Shown here: in pieces, positions 20,319 to 35,504 of the stretch
How positions within the stretch are numbered: the first letter of the stretch is position 1
How the letters are laid out: the number at the start of each line of letters is the position of its first letter
Assembly (NCBI GenBank): GCA_950022295.1
Contig: OX465598.1
Coordinates: forward strand, 496,001-560,000
Source of the DNA: Bromus sterilis
Taxonomy: Eukaryota; Streptophyta; Magnoliopsida; Poales; Poaceae
Length of the DNA: 64,000 bases
Direction of reading: 5' to 3'
Notes under the pieces: model-generated
What the model saw: the letters and a program-made list of their open reading frames with translations, nothing else
Database searches by the model: none
Told to the model about the DNA's origin: nothing
Position numbers and translations under genes: made by a program

Positions 20319-23300
20319 GCATTTACGTGCCGGTCATCAACCCTCGCACTTTTTGTTGATTCTGGCCTGTTTCATGGGCTATTATTAACAGTTACATGGG
20401 CTATTAATCAACGTTTTGGGTCCCCGGAGTGATTTCCACCATTGACGAACCCTAGGGTGCATTTACGTGACGGTCATCAACCCTCGCACTTTTGGCCGAT
20501 TCTGGCCTGTTTCATGGGCTATTAATCACAGTTACATGGGCAATTAATCACCGTTTTGGGTTCCCGCAGTGATTTCCACCATTTACGAACCACAGGGTGC
20601 ATTTACGTGCCGGTCATCAACAGTCGCAGTTTTGGCCGATTCTGGCCTGTTTCATGGGCTATTAATCACAGTTATATGGGCTATTAATCATCGTTTTGGG
20701 TCTTCGGATTGATTTCCACCATTGACGAACCCCAGGGTGCATTTACGTGACGGTCATCAACCCTCGCACTTTTGGCCGATTCTGGCCTGTTTCATGGGCT
20801 ATTAATCACAGTTACATGGGCAATTAATCACCGTTTTGGGTTCCCGGAGTGATTTCCACCATTGACGAACCACAGGGTGCATTTACGTGCCGGTCATCAA
20901 CAGTCGCAGTTTTGGCCGATTCTGCCTGTTTCATGGGCTATTAATAACAGTTATATGGGCTATTAATCACCGTTTTGGGCCCCGAAGTGATTTCCACCAT
21001 TGACGAACCCTAGGGTGCATTTACGTGACGGTCATCATCCCTCGCACTTTTGGCCGATTCTGGCCTGTTTCATGGGCTATGAATCACAGTTACATGGGCT
21101 ATTAATCACCGTTTTGTGTCCCCGGAGTGATTTCCACCATTGACGAACCCTAGGGTGCATTTACGTGACGGTCATCATCCCTCGCACTTTTGGCCGATTC
21201 TGGCCTGTTTCATGGGCTATTAATCACAGTTACATGGGCTATTAATCACCGTTTTGGGTCCCCGCAGTGATTTCCACCATTGACGAACCCTAGGGTGCAT
21301 TTATGTGACGGTCATCAACCCTCGCACTTTTGGCCGATTCTGGCCTGTTTCATGGGCTATTAATCACAGTTACATGGGCTATTAATCACCGTTTTGGGTC
21401 CCCGGAGTGATTTCCACCATTGACGAACCCAGGGTGCATTGATGTGCCGGTCATCAACCCTCGCACTTTTTGCCGATTCTGGCCTGTTTCATCGGCTATT
21501 AAGAACAGTTACATGGGCTATTAATCACCGTTTTGGGTCACCGGAGTGATTTCCATCATTGAGGAACCCATGCTGCATTTACGTGCCGCTCATCAACAGT
21601 CGCAGTTTTTGCCGATTCTGGCCTATTTCATGGGCTATTAATCATAGTTACATGGGCAATTAATCATCGTTTTGGGTCCCCGGAGTGATTTCCACCATTG
21701 ACGAACCCAGGCTGAATTTACGTGCCGGTCATCAACAGTCGCAGTTTTTGCCGATTCTGGCCAGTTTCATGGGCTATTAATCACAGTTATATAGGCTATT
21801 AATCACCTTTTTGGGACCCCGGAGTGATTTTCACCATTGACGAACCCCAGGGTGCATTTACGTGACGATCATCTACCCTCGCCCTTTTGGCCGATTCTGG
21901 CCTGTTTCATGGGCTATTAATCACAGTTACATGGGCTATTAATCACCGTTTTGGGTCCCCGGAGTGATTTCCACAATTGACGAACCCCAGGGTGCATTTA
22001 CGTGCCGGTCATCAAGACTCGCAGTTTTGGCCGATTCTGGCCATTTTCATGGGCTGTTAATCACAGTTATATGGGCTATTAATCACCGTTTTGGGTCCCT
22101 GGAGTGATTTCCACCATTGATGAATCCTAGGGTGCATTTACGTGACGGTCATCAACCCTCGCACTTTTGGCCGATTCTGGCCTGTTTCATGGGCTATTAA
22201 TCACAATTACATGGGCTATTAATCACCGTTTTGGGTCCCCGGAGTGATTTCCACCATTGACGAACCCCAGGGTGCATTTACGTGGCGGTCATTAACAGTC
22301 GCAGTTTTGGCCAATTCTGGTCTGTTTCATGGGCTATTAATCACAGTTATATGGGCTATTAATGACCGTTTTGGGTCCCTGGAGTGATTTCCACCATTGA
22401 CGAACCCCAGGGTGCATTTACGTGCCGGTCATCAACCCTCGCACTTTTGGCCGATTCTGGCCTGTTTCATGAGCTATTAATCACAATTACATGGGCTATT
22501 AATCACCGTTTTGGGTCCCCGAAGTGATTTCCACCATTGACGTACCCAGGGTGCATTTACGTGCCGGTCATCAACCCTCGCACTTTTGGCCGATTCTGGC
22601 GTGTTTCATGGGCTATTAATCAAAATGACATGGGCTTTTAATCACCGTTTTGGGTCCCCGGAGTGATTTCCACCATTGACGAACCCCAGGGTGCATTTAC
22701 GTGCCGGTCATCAACAGTCGCAGTTTTGGCCAATTCTGGTCTGTTTCATGGGCTATTGACAACAGTGATATGGGCTATTAATCACCGTTTTGGGTCCCCA
22801 GAGTGATTTCCACCATTGACGAACCCTAGTGTGCATTTACGTGACGGTCATCAACCCTCGCACTTTTGGCCGATTCTGGTCTGTTTCATGGGCTATTAAC
22901 AACAATTATATGGGCTATTAATCACCGTTTGGGGTCCCCAGAGTGATTTCCACCATTGACGAACCCTAGTGTGCATTTACGTGACGGTCATCAACCCTCG
23001 CACTTTTGGCCGATTCTGGCATGTTTCATGGGCTCTTAATCACAGTTATATGGGCTATTAATCACCGTTTTGGGTCTTCGGAGTGATTTCCACCATTGAC
23101 GAACACCAGTGTGCATTTACGTGACGGTCATCAACCCTCGCACTTTTGGCCGATTCTGGCCTGTTTCATGGGCTATTAATCATAGTTACATGGGCAATTA
23201 ATCATCGTTTTGGGTCCCCGGAGTGATTTCCACCATTGACGAACCAAGACTGAATTTACGTGCCGGTCATCAAGTGTCGTAGTTTTGGCCAATTCTAGCC

Positions 23301-24844
23301 ATTTTCATGGGCTATTAACAACAGTTATATGGGCTATTAATCACCGTTTTGGCTCCCCGGAGTGATTTCCACCATTGACGAACCCCAGGGTGCATTTACG
23401 TGACGATCATCTACCCTCGCCCTTTTGGCCGATTCTGGCCTGTTTCATGGGCTATTAATCACAGTTACATGGGCTATTAATCACCGTTTTGGGTCCCCGG
23501 AGTGATTTCCACAATTGACGAACCCCAGGGTGCATTTACGTGCCGGTCATCAAGACTCGCAGTTTTGGCCGATTCTGGCCATTTTATGGGCTATTAATCA
23601 CAGTTATATGGGCTATTAATCACCGTTTTGGGTCCCTGGAGTGATTTCCACCATTGATGAACCCTAGGGTGCATTTACGTGACGGTCATCAACCCTCGCA
23701 CTTTTGGCCGATTCTGGCCTGTTTCATGGGCTATTAATCACAATTACATGGGCTATTAATCACCGTTTTGGGTCCCCGGAGTGATTTCCACCATTGACGA
23801 ACCCCAGGGTGCATTTACGTGCCGGTCATTAACAGTCGCAGTTTTGGCAATTCTGGTCTGTTTCATGGGCTATTAATCACAGTTATATGGCCAATTAATG
23901 ACCGTTTTGGGTCCCTGGAGTGATTTCCACCATTGACGAACCCCAGGGTGCATTTACGTGCCGGTCATCAACCCTCGCACTTTTGGCCGATTCTGGCCTG
24001 TTTCATGAGCTATTAATCAGAATTACATGGGCTATTAATCACCGTTTTGGGTCCCCGAAGTGATTTCCACCATTGACGTACCCAGGGTGCATTTACGTGA
24101 CGGTCATCAACCCTCGCACTTTTGGCCGATTCTGGCCTGTTTCATGGGCTATTAATCAAAATGACATGGGCTTTTAATCACCGTTTTGGGTCCCCGGAGT
24201 GATTTCCACCATTGACGAACCCCAGGGTGCATTTACGTGCCGGTCATCAACAGTCGCAGTTTTGGCCAATTCTGGTCTGTTTCATGGGCTATTAACAACA
24301 GTGATATGGGCTATTAATCACCGTTTTGGGTCCCCAGAGTGATTTCCACCATTGACGAACCCTAGTGTGCATTTACGTGACGGTCATCAACCCTCGCACT
24401 TTTGGCCGATTCTGGCATGTTTCATGGGCTCTTAATCACAGTTATATGGGCTATTAATCACCGTTTTGGGTCTTCGGAGTGATTTCCACCATTGACGAAC
24501 TCCAGGGTGCATTTACGTGACGGTCATCAACCCTCGCACTTATGGCCGATTCTGGCCTGTTTCATGGGCTATTAATCATAGTTACATGGGCAATTAATCA
24601 TCGTTTTGGGTCCCCGGAGTGATTTCCACCATTGACGAACCCAGGCTGAATTTACGTGCCGGTCATCAACAGTCGCAGTTTTTGCCGATTCTGGTCTGTT
24701 TCATGGGCTATTAATAACAGTTATATAGGCTATTAATCACCGTTTTGGGTTCCCGGAGTGATTTCCACCATTGACGAACCACAGGGTGCATTTACGTGCC
24801 GGTCATCAACAGTCGCAGTTTTGGCCGATTCTGGCCTGTTTCAT

Positions 24845-25822
24845 GGGCTCTTAATCACAGTTATGTGGGCTATTAATCACCGTTTTGGGTCTTCGGAGTG
24901 ATTTCCACCATTGACGAACCCCAGGGTGCATTTACGTGACGGTCATTAACCCTCACACTTTTGGCCGATTCTGGCCTGTTTCATGGGCTATTAATCATAG
25001 TTACATGGGCAATTAATCATCGTTTTGGGTCCCCGGAGTGATTTCCACCATTGACGAACCAAGACTGAATTTACGTGCCGGTCATCAACAGTCGCAGTTT
25101 TGGCCGATTCTGGCCTGTTTCATGGGCTATTAATCACAGTTATATGGGCTATTAATCACCGTTTTGGGTCTTCGGAGTGATTTCCACCATTGACGAACCC
25201 CAGGGTGCATTTACGTGACGGTCATCAACCCTCGCACTTTTGGCCGATTCTGGCCTGTTTCATGGGCTATTAATCATAGTTACATGGGCAATTAATCATC
25301 GTTTTGGGTCCCCGGAGTGATTTCCACCATTGACGAACCTAGGCTGAATTTACGTGCCGGTCATCAACAGTCGCAGTTTTTGCCGATTCTGGCCAGTTTC
25401 ATGGGCTATTAATCACAGTTATATAGGCTATTAATCACCTTTTTGGGACCCCGGAGTGATTTTCACCATTGACGAACCCCAGGGTGCATTTACGTGACGA
25501 TCATCTACCCTCGCCCTTTTGGCCGATTCTGGCCTGTTTCATGGGCTATTAATCACAGTTACATGGGCTATTAATCACCGTTTTGGGTCCCCGGAGTGAT
25601 TTCCACAATTGACGAACCCCAGGGTGCATTTACGTGCCGGTCATCAAGACTCGCAGTTTTGGCCGATTCTGGCCATTTTCATGGGCTGTTAATCACAGTT
25701 ATATGGGCTATTAATCACCGTTTTGGGTCCCTGGAGTGATTTCCACCATTGATGAATCCTAGGGTGCATTTACGTGACGGTCATCAACCCTCGCAGTTTT
25801 GGCCGATTCTGGCCTGTTTCAT
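24845..25822 (+). repeat. Seven-monomer HOR copy (978 bp), first
   Basis: It starts at a gggctcttaatcac monomer and runs to the same point 978 bp later. It includes the gaccaagactgaattt and tcacctttttgggacccc private variants, which recur at the same offsets in the next copy. Confidence 0.8.
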
Positions 25823-26800
25823 GGGCTCTTAATCACAGTTATATGGGCTATTAATCACCGTTTTGGGTCTTCGGAGTGATTTCCACCATTGACGAACCCC
25901 AGGGTGCATTTACGTGACGGTCATTAACCCTCACACTTTTGGCCGATTCTGGCCTGTTTCATGGGCTATTAATCATAGTTACATGGGCAATTAATCATCG
26001 TTTTGGGTCCCCGGAGTGATTTCCACCATTGACGAACCAAGACTGAATTTACGTGCCGGTCATCAACAGTCGCAGTTTTGGCCGATTCTGGCCTGTTTCA
26101 TGGGCTATTAATCACAGTTATATGGGCTATTAATCACCGTTTTGGGTCTTCGGAGTGATTTCCACCATTGACGAACCCCAGGGTGCATTTACGTGACGGT
26201 CATCAACCCTCGCACTTTTGGCCGATTCTGGCCTGTTTCATGGGCTATTAATCATAGTTACATGGGCAATTAATCATCGTTTTGGGTCCCCGGAGTGATT
26301 TCCACCATTGACGAACCTAGGCTGAATTTACGTGCCGGTCATCAACAGTCGCAGTTTTTGCCGATTCTGGCCAGTTTCATGGGCTATTAATCACAGTTAT
26401 ATAGGCTATTAATCACCTTTTTGGGACCCCGGAGTGATTTTCACCATTGACGAACCCCAGGGTGCATTTACGTGACGATCATCTACCCTCGCCCTTTTGG
26501 CCGATTCTGGCCTGTTTCATGGGCTATTAATCACAGTTACATGGGCTATTAATCACCGTTTTGGGTCCCCGGAGTGATTTCCACAATTGACGAACCCCAG
26601 GGTGCATTTACGTGCCGGTCATCAAGACTCGCAGTTTTGGCCGATTCTGGCCATTTTCATGGGCTGTTAATCACAGTTATATGGGCTATTAATCACCGTT
26701 TTGGGTCCCTGGAGTGATTTCCACCATTGATGAATCCTAGGGTGCATTTACGTGACGGTCATCAACCCTCGCAGTTTTGGCCGATTCTGGCCTGTTTCAT
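25823..26800 (+). repeat. Seven-monomer HOR copy (978 bp), second
   Basis: It aligns with the preceding 978 bp with only a few visible changes (for example ttatgtggg versus ttatatggg). The following copy is shortened to a 699-bp step by loss of two monomers. Confidence 0.8.
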
Positions 26801-28200
26801 GGGCTCTTAATCACAGTTATATGGGCTATTAATCACCGTTTTGGGTCTTCGGAGTGATTTCCACCATTGACGAACCCCAGGGTGCATTTACGTGACGGTC
26901 ATCAACCCTCGCACTTTTGGCCGATTCTGGCCTGTTTCATGGGCTATTAATCATAGTTACATGGGCAATTAATCATCGTTTTGGGTCCCCGGAGTGATTT
27001 CCACCATTGACGAACCCAGGCTGAATTTACGTGCCGGTCATCAACAGTCGCAGTTTTTGCCGATTCTGGCCAGTTTCATGGGCTATTAATCACAGTTATA
27101 TAGGCTATTAATCACCTTTTTGGGACCCCGGAGTGATTTTCACCATTGACGAACCCCAGGGTGCATTTACGTGACGATCATCTACCCTCGCCCTTTTGGC
27201 CGATTCTGGCCTGTTTCATGGGCTATTAATCACAGTTACATGGGCTATTAATCACCGTTTTGGGTCCCCGGAGTGATTTCCACAATTGACGAACCCCAGG
27301 GTGCATTTACGTGCCGGTCATCAAGACTCGCAGTTTTGGCCGATTCTGGCCATTTTCATGGGCTGTTAATCACAGTTATATGGGCTATTAATCACCGTTT
27401 TGGGTCCCTGGAGTGATTTCCACCATTGATGAATCCTAGGGTGCATTTACGTGACGGTCATCAACCCTCGCACTTTTGGCCGATTCTGGCCTGTTTCATG
27501 GGCTATTAATCACAATTACATGGGCTATTAATCACCGTTTTGGGTCCCCGGAGTGATTTCCACCATTGACGAACCCCAGGGTGCATTTACGTGGCGGTCA
27601 TTAACAGTCGCAGTTTTCGCCAATTCTGGTCTGTTTCATGGGCTATTAATCACAGTTATATGGGCTATTAATGACCGTTTTGGGTCCCTGGAGTGATTTC
27701 CACCATTGACGAACCCCAGGGTGCATTTACGTGCCGGTCATCAACCCTCGCACTTTTGGCCGATTCTGGCCTGTTTCATGAGCTATTAATCACAATTACA
27801 TGGGCTATTAATCACCGTTTTGGGTCCCCGAAGTGATTTCCACCATTGACGTACCCAGGGTGCATTTACGTGCCGGTCATCAACCCTCGCACTTTTGGCC
27901 GATTCTGGCGTGTTTCATGGGCTATTAATCAAAATGACATGGGCTTTTAATCACCGTTTTGGGTCCCCGGAGTGATTTCCACCATTGACGAACCCCAGGG
28001 TGCATTTACGTGCCGGTCATCAACAGTCGCAGTTTTGGCCAATTCTGGTCTGTTTCATGGGCTATTAACAACAGTGATATGGGCTATTAATCACCGTTTT
28101 GGGTCCCCAGAGTGATTTCCACCATTGACGAACCCTAGTGTGCATTTACGTGACGGTCATCAACCCTCGCACTTTTGGCCGATTCTGGCCTGTTTCATGG

Positions 28201-31200
28201 GCTATTAATCACCGCTTTGGGTCCCCGGAGTGATTTCCACCATTGACGAACCCCAGGGTGCATTTACGTGTCTCATCAACAGTCGCAGTTTTGGCCAATT
28301 CTGGTCTGTTTCATGGGCTATTAATCATAGTTATATGGGCTATTAATCACCGTTTTGAGTCCCTGGAGTTATTTCCACCATTGACGAACCCCAGGGTGCA
28401 TTTACGTGCCGGTCATCAGCTCTCGCACTTTTGGCCGATTCTGGCCTGATTCATGGGCTCTTAATCACAGTTACATGGGCTATTAATCACCGTTTTGGGT
28501 CCCCGGAGTGATTTCCACCATTGACGAACCCCAGGGTGCATTTACGTGACGGTCATCAACCCTCGCACTTTTGGCCGATTCTGACCTGTTTCATGGGCTA
28601 TTAATCACAGTTAAATGGGCTATTAATCACCGTTTTGAGTCCCCGGAGTGATTTCCACCATTGACGAACCCTAGGGTGCATTTACGTGACGGTCATCAAC
28701 ACTCAGAGATTTCGCCGATTCTGGCCATTTTCATGGATTAATAATAACAGTTATATGGGCTATTAATCACCGTTTTCGGTCCCCGGATTGATTTCCATCA
28801 TTGACGAACCCTAGGGTGCATTTACGTGACGGCCATCAACCCTCGCACTTTTGGCCGATTCTGGCCTGTTTCATGGGCTATTAATCACAATGACATGGGC
28901 TTTTAATCACCGTTTTGGGTCCCCGGAGTGATTTCCACCATTGACGAACCCCAGGGTGCATTTACGTGCCGGTCATCAACAGTCGCAGTTTTGGCCAATT
29001 CTGGTCTGTTTCATGGGCTATTAACAACAATTATATGGGCTATTAATCGCCGTTTGGGGTCCCCAGAGTGATTTCCACCATTGACGAACCCTAGTGTGCA
29101 TTTACGTGACGGTCATCAACCCTCGCACTTTTGGCCGATTCTGGCATGTTTCATGGGCTCTTAATCACAGTTATATGGGCTATTAATCACCGTTTTGGGT
29201 CTTCGGAGTGATTTCCACCATTGACGAACACCAGTGTGCATTTACGTGACGGTCATCAACCCTCGCACTTTTGGCCGATTCTGGCCTGTTTCATGGGCTA
29301 TTAATCATAGTTACATGGGCAATTAATCATCGTTTTGGGTCCCCGGAGTGATTTCCACCATTGACAAACCAAGACTGAATTTACGTGCCGGTCATCAAGT
29401 GTCGTAGTTTTGGCCAATTCTGGCCATTTTCATGGGCTATTAACAACAGTTATATGGGCTATTAATCACCGTTTTGGCTCCCCGGAGTGATTTCCACCAT
29501 TGATGAACCCCAGGGTGCATTTACGTGACGATCATCTACCCTCGCCCTTTTGGCCGATTCTGGCCTGTTTCATGGGCTATTAATCACAGTTACATGGGCT
29601 ATTAATCACCGTTTTGGGTCCCCGGAGTGATTTCCACAATTGACGAACCCCAGGGTGCATTTACGTGCCGGTCATCAAGACTCGCAGTTTTGGCCGATTC
29701 TGGCCATTTTCATGGGCTATTAATCACAGTTATATGGGCTATTAATCACCGTTTTGGGTCCCTGGAGTGATTTCCACCATTGATGAACCCTAGGGTGCAT
29801 TTACGTGACGGTCATCAACCCTCGCACTTTTGGCCGATTCTGGCCTGTTTCATGGGCTATTAATCACAATTACATGGGCTATTAATCACCGTTTTGGGTC
29901 CCCGGAGTGATTTCCACCATTGACAAACCCCAGGGTGCATTTACGTGCCGGTCATCAACCCTCGCACTTTTTGCCGATTCTGGCCTGTTTCATGGGCTAT
30001 TAATCACAATTACATGGGCTATTAATCACCGTTTTGGGTCCCCGGAGTGATTTCCACCATTGACGAACCCCAGGGTGCATTTACGTGCCGGTCATCAACA
30101 GTCGCAGTTTTGGCCGATTCTGGCCTGTTTCATGGGCTATTAATCAAAGTTATAAGGGCTATTAATCACCGTTTTGAGTCCCCGGAGTGATTTCCACCAT
30201 TGACGAACCGCAGGGTGCATTTACGTGACGGTCATCAACCCTCGCACTTTTGGCCGATTCTGGCCTGTTTCATGGGCTATTAATCACAGTTACATGGGCT
30301 ATTAATCACCGTTTTGGGTCCCCGGAGTGATTTCCACCATTGACGAACCCAGGGTGCATTTACGTGACGGTTATCAACACTCGCAGTTTTGGCCGATTCT
30401 GGCCATTTTCATGGGCTATTAATCACAGTTATATGGGCTATTAATGACCGTTTTGGGTCCCTGGAGTGATTTCCACCATTGATGAACCCTAGGGTGCATT
30501 TACGTGACGGTCATCAACCCTCGCACTTTTGGCCGATTCTGGCCTGTTTCATGGGCTATTAATCACAATTACATGGGCTATTAATCACCGTTTTGGGACC
30601 CCGGAGTGATTTCCACCATTGACGAACTCCAGGGTGCATTTACGTGTCGGTCATCAACAGTCGCAGTTTTGGCCAATTCTGGTCTGTTTCATTGGCTATT
30701 AATCACAGTTATATGGGCTATTAATCACCGTTTTGAGTCCCTGGAGTTATTTCCACCATTGACGAACCCCAGGGTGCATTTACGTGCCGGTCCTCAGCCC
30801 TCGCACTTTTGGCCGATTCTGGCCTGATTCATGGGCTCTTAATCACAGTTACATGGGCTATTAATCACCGTTTTGGGTCCCCGGAGTGATTTCCACCATT
30901 GACGAACCCCAGGGTGCATTTACGTGTCGGTCATCAAGAGTCTCAGTTTTGGCCGATTTTGGCCATTTTCATGGGCTATTAACAACAGTTATATGGGCTA
31001 TTAATCACCTTTTTGGGTCCCTGGAGTGATTTCCACCATTGACGAACCCTAGGGTGCATTTACGTGACGGTCATCAACCCTCGCACTTTTGGCCGATTCT
31101 GGCCTGTTTCATGGGCTATTAATCACCGTTTTGGGTCCCCGGAGTAATTTCCACCATTGACGAACTCTAGGGTGCATTTACGTGCCGGTCATCAACAGTC

Positions 31201-33640
31201 GCAGTTTTGGCCAATTCTGGTCTGTTTCATATGCTATTAATCATAGTTATATGGGCTATTAATCACCCTTTTGAGTCCCTGGAGTGATTTCCACCATTGA
31301 CGAACCCCAGGGTGCATTTCCGTGACGGTCATCAACCCTCGCACTTTTGGCCGATTCTGACCTGTTTCATGGGCTATTAATCACAGTTAAATGGGCTATT
31401 AATCACCGTTTTGAGTCCCCGGAGTGATTTCCACCATTGACGATCCCTAGGGTGCATTTACGTGACGGTCATCAACCCTCGCACTTTTTGTCGATTCTGG
31501 CCTGTTTCATGGGCTATTAATAACAGTTACATGGGCTATTAATCACCGTTTTGGGTCCCCGGAGTGATTTCCACCATTGACGAACCCTAGGGTGCATTTA
31601 CGTGACGGTCATCAACCCTCGCACTTTTGGCCGATTCTGGCCTGTTTCATGGGCTATTAATCACAGTTACATGGGAAATTAATCATCGTTTTGGGTTCCC
31701 GGAGTGATTTCCACCATTGACGAACAACAGGGTGCATTAACGTGCCGGCCATTAACAGTCGCAGTTTTGGCCAATTCTGGTCTGCTTCATGGGCTCTTAA
31801 TCACAGTTATATGGGCTATTAATGACCGTTTTGGGTCCCTGGAGTGATTTCCACCATTGACGAACCCCAGGGTGCATTTACGTGCCGGTCATCAACCCTC
31901 GCACTTTTGGCCGATTCTACCCTGTTTCATGAGCTATTAATCACAATTACATGGGCTATTAATCACCGTTTTGGGTCCCCGAAGTGATTTCCACCATTGA
32001 CGTACCCAGGGTGCATTTACGTGCCGGTCATCAGCCCTCGCACTTTTGTCCGATTCTGGCCTGTTTCATGGGCTCTTAATCACAGTTACATGGGCTATTA
32101 ATCACCGTTTTGGGTCCTCGGAGTGATTTCCACCATTGACGAACCCCAGGGTGCATTTACGTGCCGGTCATCAAGTGTCGCAGTTTTGGCCGATTCTGGC
32201 CATTTTCATGGGCTATTAACAACAGTTATATGGGCTATTAATCACCGTTTTGGGTCCCCGGAGTGATTTCCACCATTGACGAATCCTAGGGTGCATTTAC
32301 GTGACGGTCATCAACCCTCGCACTTTTGGCCGATTCTGGCCTGTTTCATGGGCTATTAATCACCGTTTTGGGTCCCCGGAGTGATTTCCACCATTGACGA
32401 ACCCCAGGGTGCATTTACGTGTCGGTCATCAACAGTCGCAGTTTTGGCCAATTCTGGTCTGTTTCATGGGCTATTAATCACAGTTATATGGGCTATTAAT
32501 CACTGTTTTGAGTCCCTAGAGTTATTTCCACCATTGACGAACCCCAGGGTGCATTTATGTGCCGGTCCTCAGCCCTCGCACATTTGGCCGATTCTGGCCT
32601 GATTCATGGGCTCTTAATCACAGTTACATGGGCTATTAATCACCGTTTTGGGTCCCCGGAGTGATTTCCACCATTGACGAACCCCAGGGTGCATTTACGT
32701 GCCGGTCATCAAGAGTCTCAGTTTTGGCCGATTCTGGCCATTTTCATGGGCTATTAACAACAGTTATATGGGCTATTAATCACCTTTTTGGGTCCTTGGA
32801 GTGATTTCCACCATTGACGAACCCTAGGGTGCATTTACGTGACGGTCATCAACCCTCGCACTTTTGGCCGATTCTGGCCTGTTTCATGGGCTATTAATCA
32901 CCGTTTTGGGTCCCCGGAGTGATTTCCACCATTGACGAACACCAGGGTGCATTTACGTGCCGGTCATCAACAGTCGCAGTGTTGGCCAATTCTGGTCTGT
33001 TTCATGTGCTATTAATCACAGTTATATGGGCTATTAATCACCCTTTTGAGTCCCTGGAGTGATTTCCACCATTGACGAACCCCAGGGTGCATTTACGTGA
33101 CGGTCATCAACCCTCGCACTTTTGGCCGATTCTGACCTGTTTCATGGGCTATTAATCACAGTTAAATGGGCTATTAATCACCGTTTTGAGTCCCCGGAGT
33201 GATTTCCACCATTGACGAACCCTAGGGTGCATTTATGTGACGGTCATCAACCCTCGCACTTTTTGTCGATTCTGGCCTGTTTCATGGGCTATTAATAACA
33301 GTTACATGGGCTATTAATCACCGTTTTGGGTCCCCGGAGTGATTTCCACCATTGACGAACCCTAGGGTGCATTTACGTGACGGTCATCAACCCTCGCACT
33401 TTTGGCCGATTCAGGCCTGTTTCATGGGCTATTAATCACAGTTACATGGGAAATTAATAATCGTTTTAGGTTCCCGGAGTGATTTCCACCATTGACGAAC
33501 CACAGGGTGCATTTACGTGCCGGTCATCAACAGTCGCAGTTTTGGCCGATTCTGGCCTGTTTCATGGGCTATTAATCACAGTTATATGGGCTATTAATCA
33601 CCGTTTTGGGTCTTCGGAGTGATTTCCACCATTGACGAAC
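28201..33640 (+). repeat. Satellite array, domain C right part (1775-bp duplication)
   Basis: The array continues in the same orientation with more frequent 118-bp monomers. A block starting near 30600 and running about 1.1 kb is repeated near 32375 with an offset of 1775 bp, including private variants such as gagtccctggagttatttcc and tcaagagtctcag. The stretch at about 29015-29885 resembles 22890-23760 (offset about 6126 bp). No genes are seen. Confidence 0.83.
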
Positions 33641-35504
33641 CCCAGGGTGCATTTACGTGACGGTCATCAACCCTCGCACTTTTGGCCGATTCTGGCCTGT
33701 TTCATGGGCTCTTAATCACAGTTACATGGGCTATTAATCACCGTTTTGGGTCCCCGGAGTGATTTCCACCATTGACGAACCCCAGGGTGCATTTACGTGC
33801 CGGTCATTAACAGTCGCAGTTTTGGCCAATTCTGGTCTGTTTCATGGGCTATTAATCACAGTTATATGGGCTATTAATGACCGTTTTGGGTCCCCGGAGT
33901 GATTTCCACCATTGACGAACCCCAGGGTGCATTTACGTGCCGGTCATCAAGAGCCTCAGTTTTGTCCGATTCTGGCCATTTTCATGGGCTATTAACAACA
34001 GTTATATGGGCTATTAATCACCGTTTTGGGTCCCCGGAGTGATTTACACCATTGACGAACCCTAGGGTGCATTTACGTGACGGTCATCAACCCTCGTACT
34101 TTTGGCCCATTCTGGCCTGTTTCATGGGCTATTAATCACCGTTTTGGGTCCCCGGAGTGATTTCCACCATTGACGAACCCCAGGGTGCATTTACGTGCCG
34201 GTCATCAACTGTCGCAGTTTTGGCCAATTCTGGTCTGTTTCATGGGCTATTAATCACAGTTATATGGGCTATTAATCACCGTTTTGGGTCCCCGGAGTGA
34301 TTTCCACCATTGACGAACCCTAGGGTGCATTTACGTGACGGTCATCAACCCTCGCACTTTTGGTCGATTCTGGCCTGTTTCATGGGCTATTAATCACCGT
34401 TTCGGATCCCCGGAGTGATTTCCACCATTAACGAACTCAGGGTGCATTTACGTGCCGGTCATCAACCCTCGCACTTTTGGCCGATTCTGGCCTGTTTCAT
34501 GGGCTCTTAATCACAGTTACATGGGCTATTAATCACCGTTTTGGGTCCCCGGAGTGATTTCCACCATTGACGAACCCCAGGGTGCATTTACGTGCCGGTC
34601 ATTAACAGTCGCAGTTTTGGCCAATTCTGGTCTGTTTCATGGGCTATTAATCACAGTTATATGGGCTATTAATGACCGTTTTGGGTCCCCGGAGTGATTT
34701 CCATCATTGACGAACCCCAGGGTGCATTTACGTGCCGGTCATCAAGAGCCTCAGTTTTGTCCGATTCTGGCCATTTTCATGGGCTATTAACAACAGTTAT
34801 ATGGGCTATTAATCACCGTTTTGGGTCCCCGGAGTGATTTACACCATTGATGAACCCTAGGGTGCATTTACGTGACGGTCATCAACCCTCGTACTTTTGG
34901 CCCATTCTGGCCTGTTTCATGGGCTATTAATCACCGTTTTGGGTCCCCGGAGTGATTTCCACCATTGACGAACCCCAGGGTGCATTTACGTGCCGGTCAT
35001 CAACAGTCGCAGTTTTGGCCAATTCTGGTCTGTTTCATGGGCTATTAATCACAGTTATATGGGCTATTAATCACCGTTTTGGGTCCCCGGAGTGATTTCC
35101 ACCATTGACGAACCCTAGGGTGCATTTACGTGACGGTCATCAACCCTCGCACTTTTGGTCGATTCTGGCCTGTTTCATGGGCTATTAATCACCGTTTTGG
35201 GTCTCCGGAGTGATTTCCACCATTGACAAACCCCAGGGTGCATTTACGTGCCGGTCATCAACAATCGCAGTTTTGGCCAATTCTGGTCTGTTTCATGGGC
35301 TATTAATCACAGTTATATGGGCTATTAATCACCGTTTTGAGTCCCTGGAGTGATTTCCACCATTGACGAACCCCAGGGTGCATTTACGTGCCGGTAATCA
35401 ACCCTCGCACTTTTGGCCGATTCTGGCCTGTTTCATGAGCTATTAATCACAATTACATGGGCTATTAATCACCGTTTTGGGTCCCCGAAGTGATTTCCAC
35501 CATT

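Larger units (their letters stand above)
15871..21640 (+). repeat. Satellite array, domain B (divergent)
   Basis: Still head-to-tail 140-bp monomers with rare short (118 bp) and long (161 bp) forms, but monomers differ by many private changes and no kilobase-scale period persists. A monomer near 18260 has lost part of the subrepeat block (cattttcatgaaacaacag). Local duplications occur, for example the 418-bp one around 19211-19628. I see no genes or other elements here. Confidence 0.88.
21641..28200 (+). repeat. Satellite array, domain C left part (699/978-bp HORs)
   Basis: The marker cgatcatctaccctcgccc occurs near 21864, 23402, 25496, 26474 and 27173, with spacings of 1538, 2094, 978 and 699 bp. 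The 978-bp (seven-monomer) period is confirmed by gggctctt markers at 24845, 25823 and 26801. Another block near 21864-23000 reappears near 27173-28150. The pattern is a mosaic of partly overlapping duplications, not one clean HOR. No non-satellite DNA is seen. Confidence 0.85.
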
